DNA of 64,000 nucleotides, taken from NCBI GenBank assembly GCA_040007095.1, contig JBDTVS010000008.1:1-64000 (forward strand), given 5' to 3'. Below, one piece after another: positions 8,184 through 16,577 of the stretch (position 1 is the stretch's first letter; every line of letters starts with the position of its first letter). Position numbers and translations under genes: made by a program. Under the pieces are notes generated by a model. It saw only the letters and a program-made list of their open reading frames with translations, ran no database searches and was not told the DNA's origin. The stretch comes from JBDTVS01 sp040007095 (GTDB lineage: Bacteria > Acidobacteriota > Vicinamibacteria > Vicinamibacterales > CAVVIG01).

Positions 8184-10466
8184 ATGTCTGTGTCTGCCAG
8201 TCGTCACGTCCTGGTCTCCTCCGTGTGGCTGATGGCGTTGACGATCGTTGCCACCGCTTGCGGAAAGACGTCGAGGCAGTCGAAAGAGCAGTTTCTCGAG
8301 AGCGGCAACAAGTATGTCGGCCAGCAGAAATACGCCGAAGCGATCGTCGAATATCGCAATGCGCTCAAGATTGATAACAAGTTTGGTCCGGCGCACCAGC
8401 GGCTGGCCGAGGCGTACCTGAAAACCAACGCGCTGCCGAACGCGCTGCGCGAGTTGGTCGTGGCGGCCGACCTTCTGCCCAGCGATGCGGCCGCTCAGCT
8501 CGAGGCCGGTCAGATCCTGCTGATTGCGAAGAGATTCGAGGACGCCAGAGCCAGGGCCGAGAAGGTAGTGGCTCTCGATCCCAAGAACGTCGAGGCCCAG
8601 ATCCTGAAGGGAAACGCCGCGGCGGGCCTGAGGAACCTGACCACGGCGATTGACGACATCAACGAAGCCATCAGGATCGATCCCAACAACGCGCGTGCGT
8701 ACGCGAACCTCGGCGCGATTGAAATGCAGAGCGGCCGTGCTGCCGAGGCGGAAGCCGCGTTCAAGCGGGCGGTCGAGGTCGACTCGACGTCGGTCGTGGC
8801 GCAACTCGCGCTGGCGAATTTCTACTGGTCGGCGGGGCGCACGGCGGAAACGGAGGCGCCCCTCAAGCGCGCCGTCGAGCTCGATCCCCTCAGCGCAATC
8901 GGTCAACGCGCCCTCTCGACCTTTTACGTGTCGACGAACCGGCCGCAGGAAGCCGAGGCGCCGCTCAAGATTCTTGCCCAGCAGCCCGGCGACTTGCAGG
9001 CTCGATTGACCCTGGCCGACTACTACGCACGGTCCCAGCGCGCCGACGAAGCGATTGCGCTGCTCCAAACCGTCGCCAAGGAACACAGCGGATATGCCGA
9101 CGCGACGCTGCGCCTGGCGGCGATCGACTACATCCAGAAGCGGGAAGCCGAGGCGCACCGCCGAGTGGACGAGGTGCGATCCAAACAGCCCAAGAATACG
9201 CAAGCGGCGATCATGAAGGCCCGCTTCCTGGTGACGGAGGGCAAAGTCGACGAGGCGCTCGCGCTGACCCAGGCCGCGGTCGCCAGCGACCCGAAATCGG
9301 CCTCGGCCCAGTACCTGCTCGGGACGCTGCTGGCGATCCGCAACGAATTCGACGAAGCGATTGGCGCCTTCAACGAGGTCGGCAGGCTCAATCCACGGGT
9401 GGGCGGCGTGCAAGTACGGATCGCCGAGCTGAACCTCAGGAAGGGCGCCACCGCGACCGCCGTGCAGTTCGCCGAACAGGCCGTACGGGATGCGCCCAAG
9501 AGCCTCGACGCGCGCATGGTGCTCGCGCGCGCGCTCGCCGGAGCGGGCGATCTCCGTCGGGCGGAGACGATCATGCAGGGACTATTGACCGAACGGCCGG
9601 ATCTGGCGCCGTTTCACGAGCAGATGGGCAACATCCTGCTCGTGAAGAAGGACACCGCCGGGGCGCGGCGCGAGTTCGACCAGGCGTTGAAGATCGACCC
9701 CAAGGCGATCGGCGCGCTGCGCGGACGTCTTTCGCTCGACATCGGCAGCAACAACGTGGCCGGCGCCCGCACGACGATTGAAGCGATGGTGCAGAAGTCC
9801 CCGAACAACACCGACCTGCTGCTGCTCGAGGCCGGGGTCTACGGCGCAGCGCGAGACGTGGTGCGGGAGGAACAGGTACTGCGCCGGATTATCGAGATCG
9901 ATCCCTCGCATTTCCAGGCGTTCTCCTCGCTCGCGGCGCTCTTCGTACGCGCCGGCAGGCTGGAAGAGGCGAAGACGGAGTACGAATCTCTCTCCAAACG
10001 GCAGCCCAAGTCCATTGCTGCGCCGACCATGGTGGCACTGATCCTCGAAGCGCAGAAGAAGCCCGCGGAGGCCCAGAAGGTCTACGAAAAGATCGTCGCG
10101 ACGTCTCCCGCCGCCGCCGTCGCCGCCAACAACCTCGCGTGGCTGTACGCCGAGGGTTCGGGCAATCTGGACGTGGCGATGCAGCTGGCGGTGTCCGCCA
10201 GCCAACAGCTGCCGAAAGTCCCCGAGGTCACCGACACGCTCGGGTGGATTTACGTCAAGAAGGGGCTCGCGGAGCTCGCGATTCCCCCGCTGCTCGCAAG
10301 CGTCGAGGGCGATCCCAAAAACGCCTCCTACCGCTACCATCTCGGACTTGCGTACGTGAAAAAGGGCGACAAGCGGAAAGCCAAGGACGCCTTCGACGAA
10401 GCGTTGAAGCTGCAACCCGGCTTGAAGGAAGCGGCCGACGCGCGCGCCGCCCTGCTGGCGAGCTGA
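8184..10466 (+). CDS. TPR-repeat lipoprotein
   Basis: A 760-residue protein built almost entirely of tetratricopeptide repeats (well over a dozen 34-residue helix pairs with W/Y-G-Y-A-F-A-P-type spacing, for example YAEAIVEYRNALKID and AEAAFKRAVEVD). The N-terminus is a lipoprotein signal: hydrophobic run then VATACGK, the lipobox with Cys at about residue 27, so it should be anchored in a membrane and face the periplasm. Such proteins act as scaffolds for assembly of exported polysaccharide or large complexes. A gene of unknown role and a TIR-domain gene follow on the same strand; the next gene has its own -10-like element, so an operon is likely but not certain. Confidence 0.85.
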   Translation: MSVSASRHVLVSSVWLMALTIVATACGKTSRQSKEQFLESGNKYVGQQKYAEAIVEYRNALKIDNKFGPAHQRLAEAYLKTNALPNALRELVVAADLLPSDAAAQLEAGQILLIAKRFEDARARAEKVVALDPKNVEAQILKGNAAAGLRNLTTAIDDINEAIRIDPNNARAYANLGAIEMQSGRAAEAEAAFKRAVEVDSTSVVAQLALANFYWSAGRTAETEAPLKRAVELDPLSAIGQRALSTFYVSTNRPQEAEAPLKILAQQPGDLQARLTLADYYARSQRADEAIALLQTVAKEHSGYADATLRLAAIDYIQKREAEAHRRVDEVRSKQPKNTQAAIMKARFLVTEGKVDEALALTQAAVASDPKSASAQYLLGTLLAIRNEFDEAIGAFNEVGRLNPRVGGVQVRIAELNLRKGATATAVQFAEQAVRDAPKSLDARMVLARALAGAGDLRRAETIMQGLLTERPDLAPFHEQMGNILLVKKDTAGARREFDQALKIDPKAIGALRGRLSLDIGSNNVAGARTTIEAMVQKSPNNTDLLLLEAGVYGAARDVVREEQVLRRIIEIDPSHFQAFSSLAALFVRAGRLEEAKTEYESLSKRQPKSIAAPTMVALILEAQKKPAEAQKVYEKIVATSPAAAVAANNLAWLYAEGSGNLDVAMQLAVSASQQLPKVPEVTDTLGWIYVKKGLAELAIPPLLASVEGDPKNASYRYHLGLAYVKKGDKRKAKDAFDEALKLQPGLKEAADARAALLAS

Positions 10467-10497
10467 TCGTCGGGCGCCGGAATCACTGGTTCGCCGG

Positions 10498-10506
10498 TGC
10501 TAGAAT
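10498..10506 (+). promoter_or_regulatory. Extended -10 promoter element
   Basis: TGCTAGAAT fits the TGn-TAnAAT extended -10 consensus and lies 21 bases before ATG 10527. The same element occurs before the NicO-family gene (19996-20004, reverse), and GGCTAGAAT lies before the TPR gene. A good -35 hexamer is not visible, which extended -10 promoters tolerate. The transcript would have a very short leader. Confidence 0.45.
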
Positions 10507-10526
10507 GGCGCCGAATTGCGCGCGGC

Positions 10527-11237
10527 ATGCCCATGACCCTCCGTTCTTTGGCGGTGTGCGCCGGCCTGACGCTCGTCTCTCCGCCCGCCCAGGCCGGAGC
10601 GCGCGGCGTCCCACAGGAGCCGCTGCGCCAATCCGTGGCCCAGCCGCCCCCGATTGCCAGCAGCCTTCAGGCCTTGCGCGTCCTGTTCTCGCGCGTGCCC
10701 ACCTCGTCGCCCGCCAGGCTGTTCGATCTCCCGAGGGCGCGCGCCGCGCTCAACAGCCTGCAGCAGCTGTCGAACAGCTGGCCCGCGGCCTCACCCGCGG
10801 ATTACCGCGCCAATCTCGCGAGGGATGTCAACGTCCTGCAGGCGGCGCTCAATTCCCGCAACCAGGATCGCCTGGCCGCAACACTGCAGGCGATCGCGGA
10901 CGATCTGGAGATCAAGCTCGAACACTGCACCCGAAGCGGCGGAAAGCTTGGCGGATCCGTGGTCGTCCGCGTCCGCTCCGTGCGAGGCGGCGACGAGATC
11001 AAGAATTGGCAGGTGTTCTACCTGCCACGGGTTCTCGAAGCCGCGGGCAGCGCCAGCCCAGGACGCTTTCCGCGCCTGAGCAGTCCAACCGACGACTCGC
11101 TGGTGCCGGGGCGTTACGTGATGTGGCTGCAGGATCCGACATCCAAGAACACTGGCGAGCGTACGGTGGTGAAGGTGGGGGAGGGCAAGAAGGAGCTCCT
11201 GCTCGATCTGTCTGTCCCCGTAGACTCGCGCCGATGA
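10527..11237 (+). CDS. Exported protein of unknown function
   Basis: A 236-residue protein with an export signal (SLAVCAGLTLVSPPAQAGA). An N-terminal helical segment with Ala/Leu/Gln-rich helices (residues 50-135) is followed by a beta-rich C-terminus (GGSVVVRVRSVRGGDE, GRYVMWLQDP, RTVVKVGEGKKELLLDLSVP) that resembles a carboxypeptidase-regulatory or PEGA-like sandwich. ATG 10527 is chosen because it follows the extended -10 element closely; ATG 10533 is possible. The stop codon overlaps the start of the TIR gene (ATGA at 11234), so the two products are translationally coupled and probably work together. Confidence 0.65.
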   Translation: MPMTLRSLAVCAGLTLVSPPAQAGARGVPQEPLRQSVAQPPPIASSLQALRVLFSRVPTSSPARLFDLPRARAALNSLQQLSNSWPAASPADYRANLARDVNVLQAALNSRNQDRLAATLQAIADDLEIKLEHCTRSGGKLGGSVVVRVRSVRGGDEIKNWQVFYLPRVLEAAGSASPGRFPRLSSPTDDSLVPGRYVMWLQDPTSKNTGERTVVKVGEGKKELLLDLSVPVDSRR

Positions 11238-12286
11238 CTTCGGGCGCCCGCAGCCCAGGGCGCTCCAGCGGAGCCTGGCTGGTGATCGTCGCGGCAGCAG
11301 TGGCCGCCGCGGCGGCGGGTCTGGCTCCACCCCCCGGCGCGGAAGGCACCGAGGCGGCCACGACGTCCACCTTCGCGGCGCTGGCGTCCGCCGCCATCGT
11401 GGCGCTGTCGACGTTTCCATTGGTTGCAAGGCGGAGCGTTCGCGGACGGGCCCTGTCGATTGCGCTGGCGGGCACCGCCTTGCTCCTCGGCCTGATCGCC
11501 TTTTCAGTCGGCGGTTACACCCAGCGCGCGTGCACGGCGACGTACGCCGGCAAAGCCGTGGTCATCGGTACCGACCTGACCACCCTCGGCCTGACCTACT
11601 CCCGTGCCAATCCCGAGCTCTCGAGCGAGGAGCTGCTGTTCGATTCGGCGGGTGTGGCAGACAGGGTCTGGACCCGCGAGTCCATCCGCCGCTGCCGCGT
11701 GGTCCTCGGCAGCACGTATTTCCTCTGGATCCCGTTTCTGGTCGTCTGCGTGCTCGCCGCCGCGAAGGCGATCCCGGCGCTCACGCTGTCCGTCGCGGCG
11801 CCGCGCGTTCCGGCCCTGTCGAGCGTGACGGCACCGGCCGGCGCCGCCGCTCCGGTGCGATACGATGTCTTCGTCAGCTATCGCCACGGTGAACAGGACT
11901 CGGCGTTTGCGACCCAGTTGCTGGCCGCGCTCGAAGCCAGCGGCTATGTGGTGGCCATCGACGAGCGGGACTTCCCGGCCAATGCCAGCTTCCTTCAAGA
12001 GATGGAGCGTTGCATTCGGGAGAGCCGTTTCACCGTCGCGGTGATTTCGTCGAGGTATCTCGAGAGCGGGAACTGCGCGGAGGAAGCGATCATCTGCAAG
12101 GTGCTCGATATGGGCGATCGGCAGCGCCGCCTGATTCCCATGGTCATCGAGCCCGTGTCGATGCCGGTATGGCTGTACGGCATCGTCGGCGTCGACTGCA
12201 CCAGACCCGATCCGCTCGTCGATCCGTTCGACAAGCTCAAGGCGACGCTTGGCGCTCCGTTATCGCAGATGGCGAGCGAGGCGTGA
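11234..12286 (+). CDS. Membrane-anchored TIR-domain protein
   Basis: A 350-residue protein with three predicted membrane segments in the first 190 residues (around LVIVAAAVAAAAAGL, IALAGTALLLGLIAFSVGG and YFLWIPFLVVCVLAA), a roughly 75-residue loop between the last two, and a C-terminal cytoplasmic TIR domain from about residue 210. TIR landmarks are YDVFVSYRHGEQD (box 1), VAIDERDFPANASF (BB loop), and SRYLESGNCAEEAI, where the second acidic residue sits at the position of the catalytic Glu of NAD-cleaving TIR domains. ATG 11234 is fixed by the ATGA overlap with the preceding gene. TIR domains act as NADases or as interaction modules; which applies here cannot be told. No standard defence partner genes (Thoeris ThsA, CBASS cyclase) adjoin. 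Confidence 0.85.
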   Translation: MTSGARSPGRSSGAWLVIVAAAVAAAAAGLAPPPGAEGTEAATTSTFAALASAAIVALSTFPLVARRSVRGRALSIALAGTALLLGLIAFSVGGYTQRACTATYAGKAVVIGTDLTTLGLTYSRANPELSSEELLFDSAGVADRVWTRESIRRCRVVLGSTYFLWIPFLVVCVLAAAKAIPALTLSVAAPRVPALSSVTAPAGAAAPVRYDVFVSYRHGEQDSAFATQLLAALEASGYVVAIDERDFPANASFLQEMERCIRESRFTVAVISSRYLESGNCAEEAIICKVLDMGDRQRRLIPMVIEPVSMPVWLYGIVGVDCTRPDPLVDPFDKLKATLGAPLSQMASEA

Positions 12287-12346
12287 TTCCGGCTCCACCA
12301 CGGCGGTGCACAACAGGCGTCTTGACGCCGGGAAAGGGGAGAATCG

Positions 12347-13330
12347 ATGCGAACGCTGAGTAAATGTTGCGTGGCGGTGCTGCTGGCCGGGATGATGGCG
12401 GGGCGGGTGTCGACTCAAACGCGCGGCTCTTCCAGTCATACGGTGACCGATGCCGACTACGAACGCTGGAAGAAAGACCTGTCGAATTGGGGCCGCTGGG
12501 GCAAGGAGGATGAAATTGGCGCCCTCAATCTGATTACGCCGTCCAAGAGAAAGCAGGCGGCGGCGCTGGTGAAAGAAGGCTTCGCGGTGTCGCTCGCCGC
12601 CGACACCGATACGATCAAAGCGATCGACAATCCGAATCCCTACGAAGTGACGATGCAGGGCATCGGTGCGGACCGGATTGCGGTCAACTACCACGGCATC
12701 ACTCACACCCATCTCGACTCGCTCGCGCACATCAACGACCGGGGGGTCTTCTACAACGGCTACACGCCGGACCCGGCGAAGGTCGCGGCCGAGCGGCACG
12801 CGAAGAATTCCATTCACAACGTGAAGAACGGCATCTTCACTCGCGGCATTCTCATCGATATCCCGCGCCTCAAGGGTCTTCCATATCTCGAGCCCGGCAC
12901 GCCGATCTACGTGGAGGATATCGAGGCCTGGGAAAAGCAGGCGGGGGTCAAGGTTTCGAGCGGCGACGCGCTGTTCGTGCGCACCGGGGTCTGGGCCCGT
13001 CGAAAGGCGCAGGGCCCCTGGCTGCGGGGACGTGCAGAGGGCGGACGTTCAGCCGGGCTCGATCCGTCCGTGATTCCATGGTTGAAGCAGCGCGACATCG
13101 CGCTGTTGGCGAGCGACCACCCGCAGTATGTCGCGCCCTCGGATCGGCGCGGAGCGGTCCATGATTTCGCGCTGCTGTATCTGGGTGTCCACCTGATCGA
13201 CAACTGCGACCTCGAAGCCTTGAGCGAGGCCGCCGCGGCGCGCAAGCGCTGGGAGTTTCTGCTCACGGCAGCGCCGCTGCCGATTCCCGGCGGCACCGGA
13301 TCGCCGCTCAATCCGATCGCGACGTTTTAG
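12347..13330 (+). CDS. Exported cyclase-family (kynurenine formamidase-like) hydrolase
   Basis: A 327-residue protein of the putative cyclase family (PF04199-type), metal hydrolases that include bacterial kynurenine formamidase. A short signal sequence (CCVAVLLAGMMAGRVS) suggests export. The metal motif is THTHLDSLAHIN near residue 123, the family HxGTHxDxPxH in a variant form. The substrate-side strand GDALFVRTGVW and the later SDHPQYV are also typical. The long N-terminus (YERWKKDLSNWGRWGKEDE) is characteristic of the longer subgroup of uncertain substrate. A downstream His-less C-terminus ends PLNPIATF. It stands alone, 60 bases after the TIR gene. Confidence 0.8.
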   Translation: MRTLSKCCVAVLLAGMMAGRVSTQTRGSSSHTVTDADYERWKKDLSNWGRWGKEDEIGALNLITPSKRKQAAALVKEGFAVSLAADTDTIKAIDNPNPYEVTMQGIGADRIAVNYHGITHTHLDSLAHINDRGVFYNGYTPDPAKVAAERHAKNSIHNVKNGIFTRGILIDIPRLKGLPYLEPGTPIYVEDIEAWEKQAGVKVSSGDALFVRTGVWARRKAQGPWLRGRAEGGRSAGLDPSVIPWLKQRDIALLASDHPQYVAPSDRRGAVHDFALLYLGVHLIDNCDLEALSEAAAARKRWEFLLTAAPLPIPGGTGSPLNPIATF

Positions 13331-13340
13331 AGCAGGTTAC

Positions 13341-13380
13341 AAAGGTGTGGCGGACTTCGTGGTTCAAGAGCTCTCGCCCG
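13341..13380 (+). repeat. Intergenic interspersed repeat, copy A
   Basis: The stretch beginning AAAGGTGTGGCGGACTTCGT and continuing through GGTTCAAGAG and CTCTCGCCC is about 80 percent identical by eye to 34698-34740. Both lie immediately after a stop codon. Similar TTCGTGGTT-type words also occur at 24003-24035 (reverse) and 36852-36888. Confidence 0.55.
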
Positions 13381-13417
13381 TTTGAGAGACCAGCGACTCC
13401 ACGCCGATGAACCCGTT

Positions 13418-14698
13418 CTAGACGACCAATCCGGGCCGGATCGCGCCGTCCTTGGGCACGATGATGATGCCATTGCGGATGTAGTAACCCTCGCCGTCGG
13501 CGTGATCGACGCGGGCTTCGTTGATCAGCCTGGCGCCGTCGCCAATGCGCGCGTTCTTGTCGACGATCACGCGATCGAGGACGACGTCGCGGCCGATGCC
13601 GAGCCGCGGACCATCGCCCCTGGCGGGCGCGGCATCGTCGGCCTCGTAGTAGTCCGCTCCGAGCAGGACCGAGCGACGGATGTCGGCGCCGTCTTGAATG
13701 TTGGTGCGGATGCCAATCACCGACTCGTCGACGCGGCAACGGTCGAGGAAGCAGCCCTCGGCGACAATCGCTTCGCCCACCGTGCAATGGTGGAAGCGCG
13801 AGCCCGCGAGGAAGCGGGGGTGCGTGTACATCGGCCGATACGGATCGTAGAACCTGAACGGCGACCCGACCCGCGTCAGCATGATGTTTGCCTCGTAGAA
13901 CGACTCGATCGTGCCTACGTCCGCCCAGTAGCCGCGGAACAGATGTGCGTTGATCCGGTAACGGCCGATCGCCGACGGAATGACTTCGCGGCCGAAGTCC
14001 TTGTCGCCGCCTTCGGCGAGCATATCGAGCAGCACGTCGCGCGAAAACACATAGATGCCCATCGACGCCACGAACGGCTTGTCGGCGGCGTGCGCGGCGA
14101 ACGTGGCGCCGAGGGGGATGCTTCGGGCCAGCGCCGCGAGTCGATCGGGGGCCGGCTTTTCCTCGAACGCGGCGATCTGGCCGCTGCGATCGAAGATGAA
14201 GATGCCCATCCCGGAGGCGTCGGCGGTGTTGACCGGCTGCGCGGCAATCGTGATGTCGGCGCGGCGGTCGATGTGGGCGTCGACGAGGTCGCCGTAGTCC
14301 ATCCGGTAGAGATGGTCGCCCGCGAGAATCAGATAATAGTCGGCGCTATGCCGTTCGATCTGACGCGACGCCTGCCGGACGGCGTCGGCCGTCCCCTGAA
14401 ACCAGTTGGTGTTGTCGGGCGTCTGCTCGGCCGCCAGGATCTCGACGAAGCCCTGGCTGAAGAGATCCATGCGGTAGGTCTGGGCGATGTGCCGGTTGAG
14501 CGACGCCGAGTTGAACTGCGTCAGGACGAAGATGCGGCGAATGTCCGCGTGAAGACAGTTGCTGATCGGGATGTCGATCAGCCGATACTGGCCGCCGATC
14601 GGCACGGCTGGCTTCGAGCGCAATTGCGTGAGCGGAAACAGCCGGCTGCCCTGGCCGCCGCCGAGAATCAATGCGAGGACTTCGTTGTTCGCGGGCAC
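13418..14698 (-). CDS. glgC: Glucose-1-phosphate adenylyltransferase
   Basis: GlgC makes ADP-glucose from ATP and glucose-1-phosphate, the committed step of bacterial glycogen synthesis. The 426-residue protein from GTG 14698 has the nucleotide motif ALILGGGQGSRLFPLTQLR, the substrate motif RLIDIPISNC, GTADAVRQ, the catalytic region ILAGDHLYRMDY, and a C-terminal left-handed beta-helix (IGIRTNIQDGADIRRSV onwards). GTG 14698 gives the usual short lead before the glycine loop, and a -10-like element lies just before it. ATG 14755 is in frame but falls inside the repeat block of the divergent promoter region, and gives a non-conserved extension. Confidence 0.93.
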   Translation of the reverse strand: MPANNEVLALILGGGQGSRLFPLTQLRSKPAVPIGGQYRLIDIPISNCLHADIRRIFVLTQFNSASLNRHIAQTYRMDLFSQGFVEILAAEQTPDNTNWFQGTADAVRQASRQIERHSADYYLILAGDHLYRMDYGDLVDAHIDRRADITIAAQPVNTADASGMGIFIFDRSGQIAAFEEKPAPDRLAALARSIPLGATFAAHAADKPFVASMGIYVFSRDVLLDMLAEGGDKDFGREVIPSAIGRYRINAHLFRGYWADVGTIESFYEANIMLTRVGSPFRFYDPYRPMYTHPRFLAGSRFHHCTVGEAIVAEGCFLDRCRVDESVIGIRTNIQDGADIRRSVLLGADYYEADDAAPARGDGPRLGIGRDVVLDRVIVDKNARIGDGARLINEARVDHADGEGYYIRNGIIIVPKDGAIRPGLVV

Positions 14699-14708
14699 GG
14701 TGGCACCG

Positions 14709-14714
14709 ATAGTA
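14709..14714 (-). promoter_or_regulatory. Probable -10 element for glgC
   Basis: On the reverse strand TACTAT lies 10 bases before GTG 14698. If used, the transcript would be nearly leaderless, which supports the GTG over the ATG 57 bases further upstream. Confidence 0.3.
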
Positions 14715-14742
14715 CACCGTGGCGGGCCCTTGCGCCCCGCTC

Positions 14743-14775
14743 TTGTAACGGCCATGTAAACGAATCTGTTACAAT
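14743..14775 (+). promoter_or_regulatory. Putative Pho box and extended -10 for the DUF47/pit operon
   Basis: Three related heptamers, TTGTAAC (14743), ATGTAAA (14754) and TCTGTTA (14765), begin at an exact 11-bp period, with four-base spacers. PhoB-type regulators bind 7-bp direct repeats spaced by 4 bp, so this geometry is what a Pho box should show, although the heptamers differ from the E. coli consensus CTGTCAT. TGTTACAAT at 14767-14775 is also a good extended -10 reading toward the DUF47 gene. A PhoR/PhoB-like pair lies 2-4 kb downstream. Confidence 0.45.
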
Positions 14776-14830
14776 TTCCCCCCTTGATGACGTCCTTCTG
14801 TCCGGCGCAGCGCCTCGTTGAAAGGGTCCT

Positions 14831-15448
14831 TTGGGCTTTCGACTGATTCCCCGCGAAGAGAAGTTCTACCAGGATTTTCAGGCGCTCGGCGATGAGCTGA
14901 AGAACGGGGCGCGGCTGCTCGAGGACATGCTCGCTCCGGCGCATCCGATCTGGAGCAAGGCGGACGAGATCAACGTCGTCGAACACAAGTGCGACTCCCT
15001 GACGCATGCCATCATTCAGCGGCTGAACCGCACCTTTGTCACGCCGCTCGACCGCGAAGACATCCACACCCTGGCGCGATCACTGGACGACGTGATGGAT
15101 TCGATCGACGCGTCGGCGACGTTGATCCGGATGTACCGCCTCGACAATGTGCGCTTCGGCGCGCGCGAACTGGCCCAAATCATCACGGCGTCCGCGGACG
15201 AGGTGCGACTGGCGCTCGGGGCGCTGGAGCAGAGCAAGGGGTTGATGGCGCACGCCGTCGAGATCAATCGTCTCGAGAACGAAGCCGATCGCATTCATCA
15301 ACAGGCGGTGACGCAGCTGTTCGACGCCGAACGCGACCCGATCACCGTGATGAAGTGGAAGGAAACCCTCGATTTTCTCGAGAACGCGACCGACCGGTGC
15401 GAAGACGCGGCCAACGTGCTTGAAGGCGTCATGGTCAAGCACGGATAG
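14831..15448 (+). CDS. DUF47 family (PhoU-like) phosphate transport regulator
   Basis: A 205-residue all-helical protein of the DUF47/Pit accessory family, distantly related to PhoU. It starts with FRLIPREEKFYQDFQAL, has VEHKCDSLTHAIIQRLNRTF with the metal-binding acidic helix, PLDREDIHTLARSLDDVMD, and a second half with EINRLENEADRIHQ. This duplicated helical bundle binds metal and is thought to gate or inhibit the Pit permease. The start is TTG 14831, five bases after GAAAGGG. It precedes pitA by three bases, the classical DUF47-pit pair, and a possible Pho box lies upstream. Confidence 0.9.
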   Translation: MGFRLIPREEKFYQDFQALGDELKNGARLLEDMLAPAHPIWSKADEINVVEHKCDSLTHAIIQRLNRTFVTPLDREDIHTLARSLDDVMDSIDASATLIRMYRLDNVRFGARELAQIITASADEVRLALGALEQSKGLMAHAVEINRLENEADRIHQQAVTQLFDAERDPITVMKWKETLDFLENATDRCEDAANVLEGVMVKHG

Positions 15449-15451
15449 TCG

Positions 15452-16444
15452 ATGCTATACATCGTCGGCGGTCTGATTCTCGTCGCGCTCATCTTCGACT
15501 ACATCAACGGCTTTCACGACGCGGCCAATTCGATCGCGACCGTGGTGTCGACCCGGGTGCTCTCACCGGGGCAGGCGGTGGTGTGGGCCGCGTTCTTCAA
15601 TTTCGTCGCGGCCTTCACCTTCGGCACCGCGGTCGCGAGCACGATCGGCTCGAAGATGATCGACGTCAACGTCGTCACCTTCGCGGTCATTTTCAGCGGC
15701 CTGACCGGCGCGATCCTGTGGGACCTGATCACCTGGTACTACGGCCTGCCGACCAGCTCTTCCCATGCGCTGATTGGCGGCTACGCAGGCGCGGCGGTCG
15801 CGAAGGCGGGGTTCGCCGCCATCATCCCGAGCGGCTGGACCAAGACGCTCCAATTCATCGTCCTGTCGCCTTTCATTGGTCTGGTGTTCGGCTACGGGTT
15901 GATGGTCGCCATTCTGTGGCTGTTCCGGTGGATGCCCCCCTCGCGCGTGGATCGCTGGTTCCGCCGCTTGCAACTGGTGTCGGCGGCGTTCTTCAGCCTG
16001 AACCACGGCGCCAACGACGCCCAGAAGACGATGGGGATCATCGCCGGCGTGTTGTTGGCGGCCGGGTACATCCAGACGTTCTACATTCCGTTCTGGGTCG
16101 TGCTCACCGCGCACGCGGCGATCAGCCTGGGCACGCTCGCCGGCGGCTGGCGGATCATTCACACGATGGGCTCGAAGATCACCAAGCTTCAGCCGGTCGG
16201 CGGGTTTGCGGCGGAAACCGGAGCCGCGTTCGCGCTGCTCATCGCGACGCACTACGGCGTGCCGGTCAGCACGACGCACGCGATCACGGGCTCGATTGTC
16301 GGCGTCGGGGCCACGCGCCGGCTCTCCGCCGTTCGCTGGGGCGTGGCCGGCCAGATCGTCTGGGCCTGGCTGCTCACGATCCCGGCGGCCTTCCTCATCG
16401 CCGCGTTCACCTACGAGCTGCTGCGATTCTTCGGCGCGCGCTGA
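15452..16444 (+). CDS. pit: Low-affinity inorganic phosphate transporter, PiT family
   Basis: A 330-residue inner-membrane PiT permease that moves metal phosphate with protons or sodium. The two PiT signatures are present: DYINGFHDAANSIATVVSTRVLSP near the N-terminus, and FSLNHGANDAQKTMGII near residue 187. GLPTSSSHALIGG and GVPVSTTHAITGSIVG form the inverted pair of substrate-lining repeats. About ten membrane segments can be traced. The length is that of the short bacterial PiT form. It is co-transcribed with the DUF47 partner. Confidence 0.95.
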   Translation: MLYIVGGLILVALIFDYINGFHDAANSIATVVSTRVLSPGQAVVWAAFFNFVAAFTFGTAVASTIGSKMIDVNVVTFAVIFSGLTGAILWDLITWYYGLPTSSSHALIGGYAGAAVAKAGFAAIIPSGWTKTLQFIVLSPFIGLVFGYGLMVAILWLFRWMPPSRVDRWFRRLQLVSAAFFSLNHGANDAQKTMGIIAGVLLAAGYIQTFYIPFWVVLTAHAAISLGTLAGGWRIIHTMGSKITKLQPVGGFAAETGAAFALLIATHYGVPVSTTHAITGSIVGVGATRRLSAVRWGVAGQIVWAWLLTIPAAFLIAAFTYELLRFFGAR

Positions 16445-16577
16445 CTTGCGCGACCGGCCCATTCGGCCCAGGGGGCGAGGTCAAACTGATCGCTGGCGCG
16501 AATCCGATCCCGCGTGGCGCTTCGATCCGGTGTTGGCTGATTCGACGCGATTGCGGGTGGGTTTCGGGCGCGTGAGC

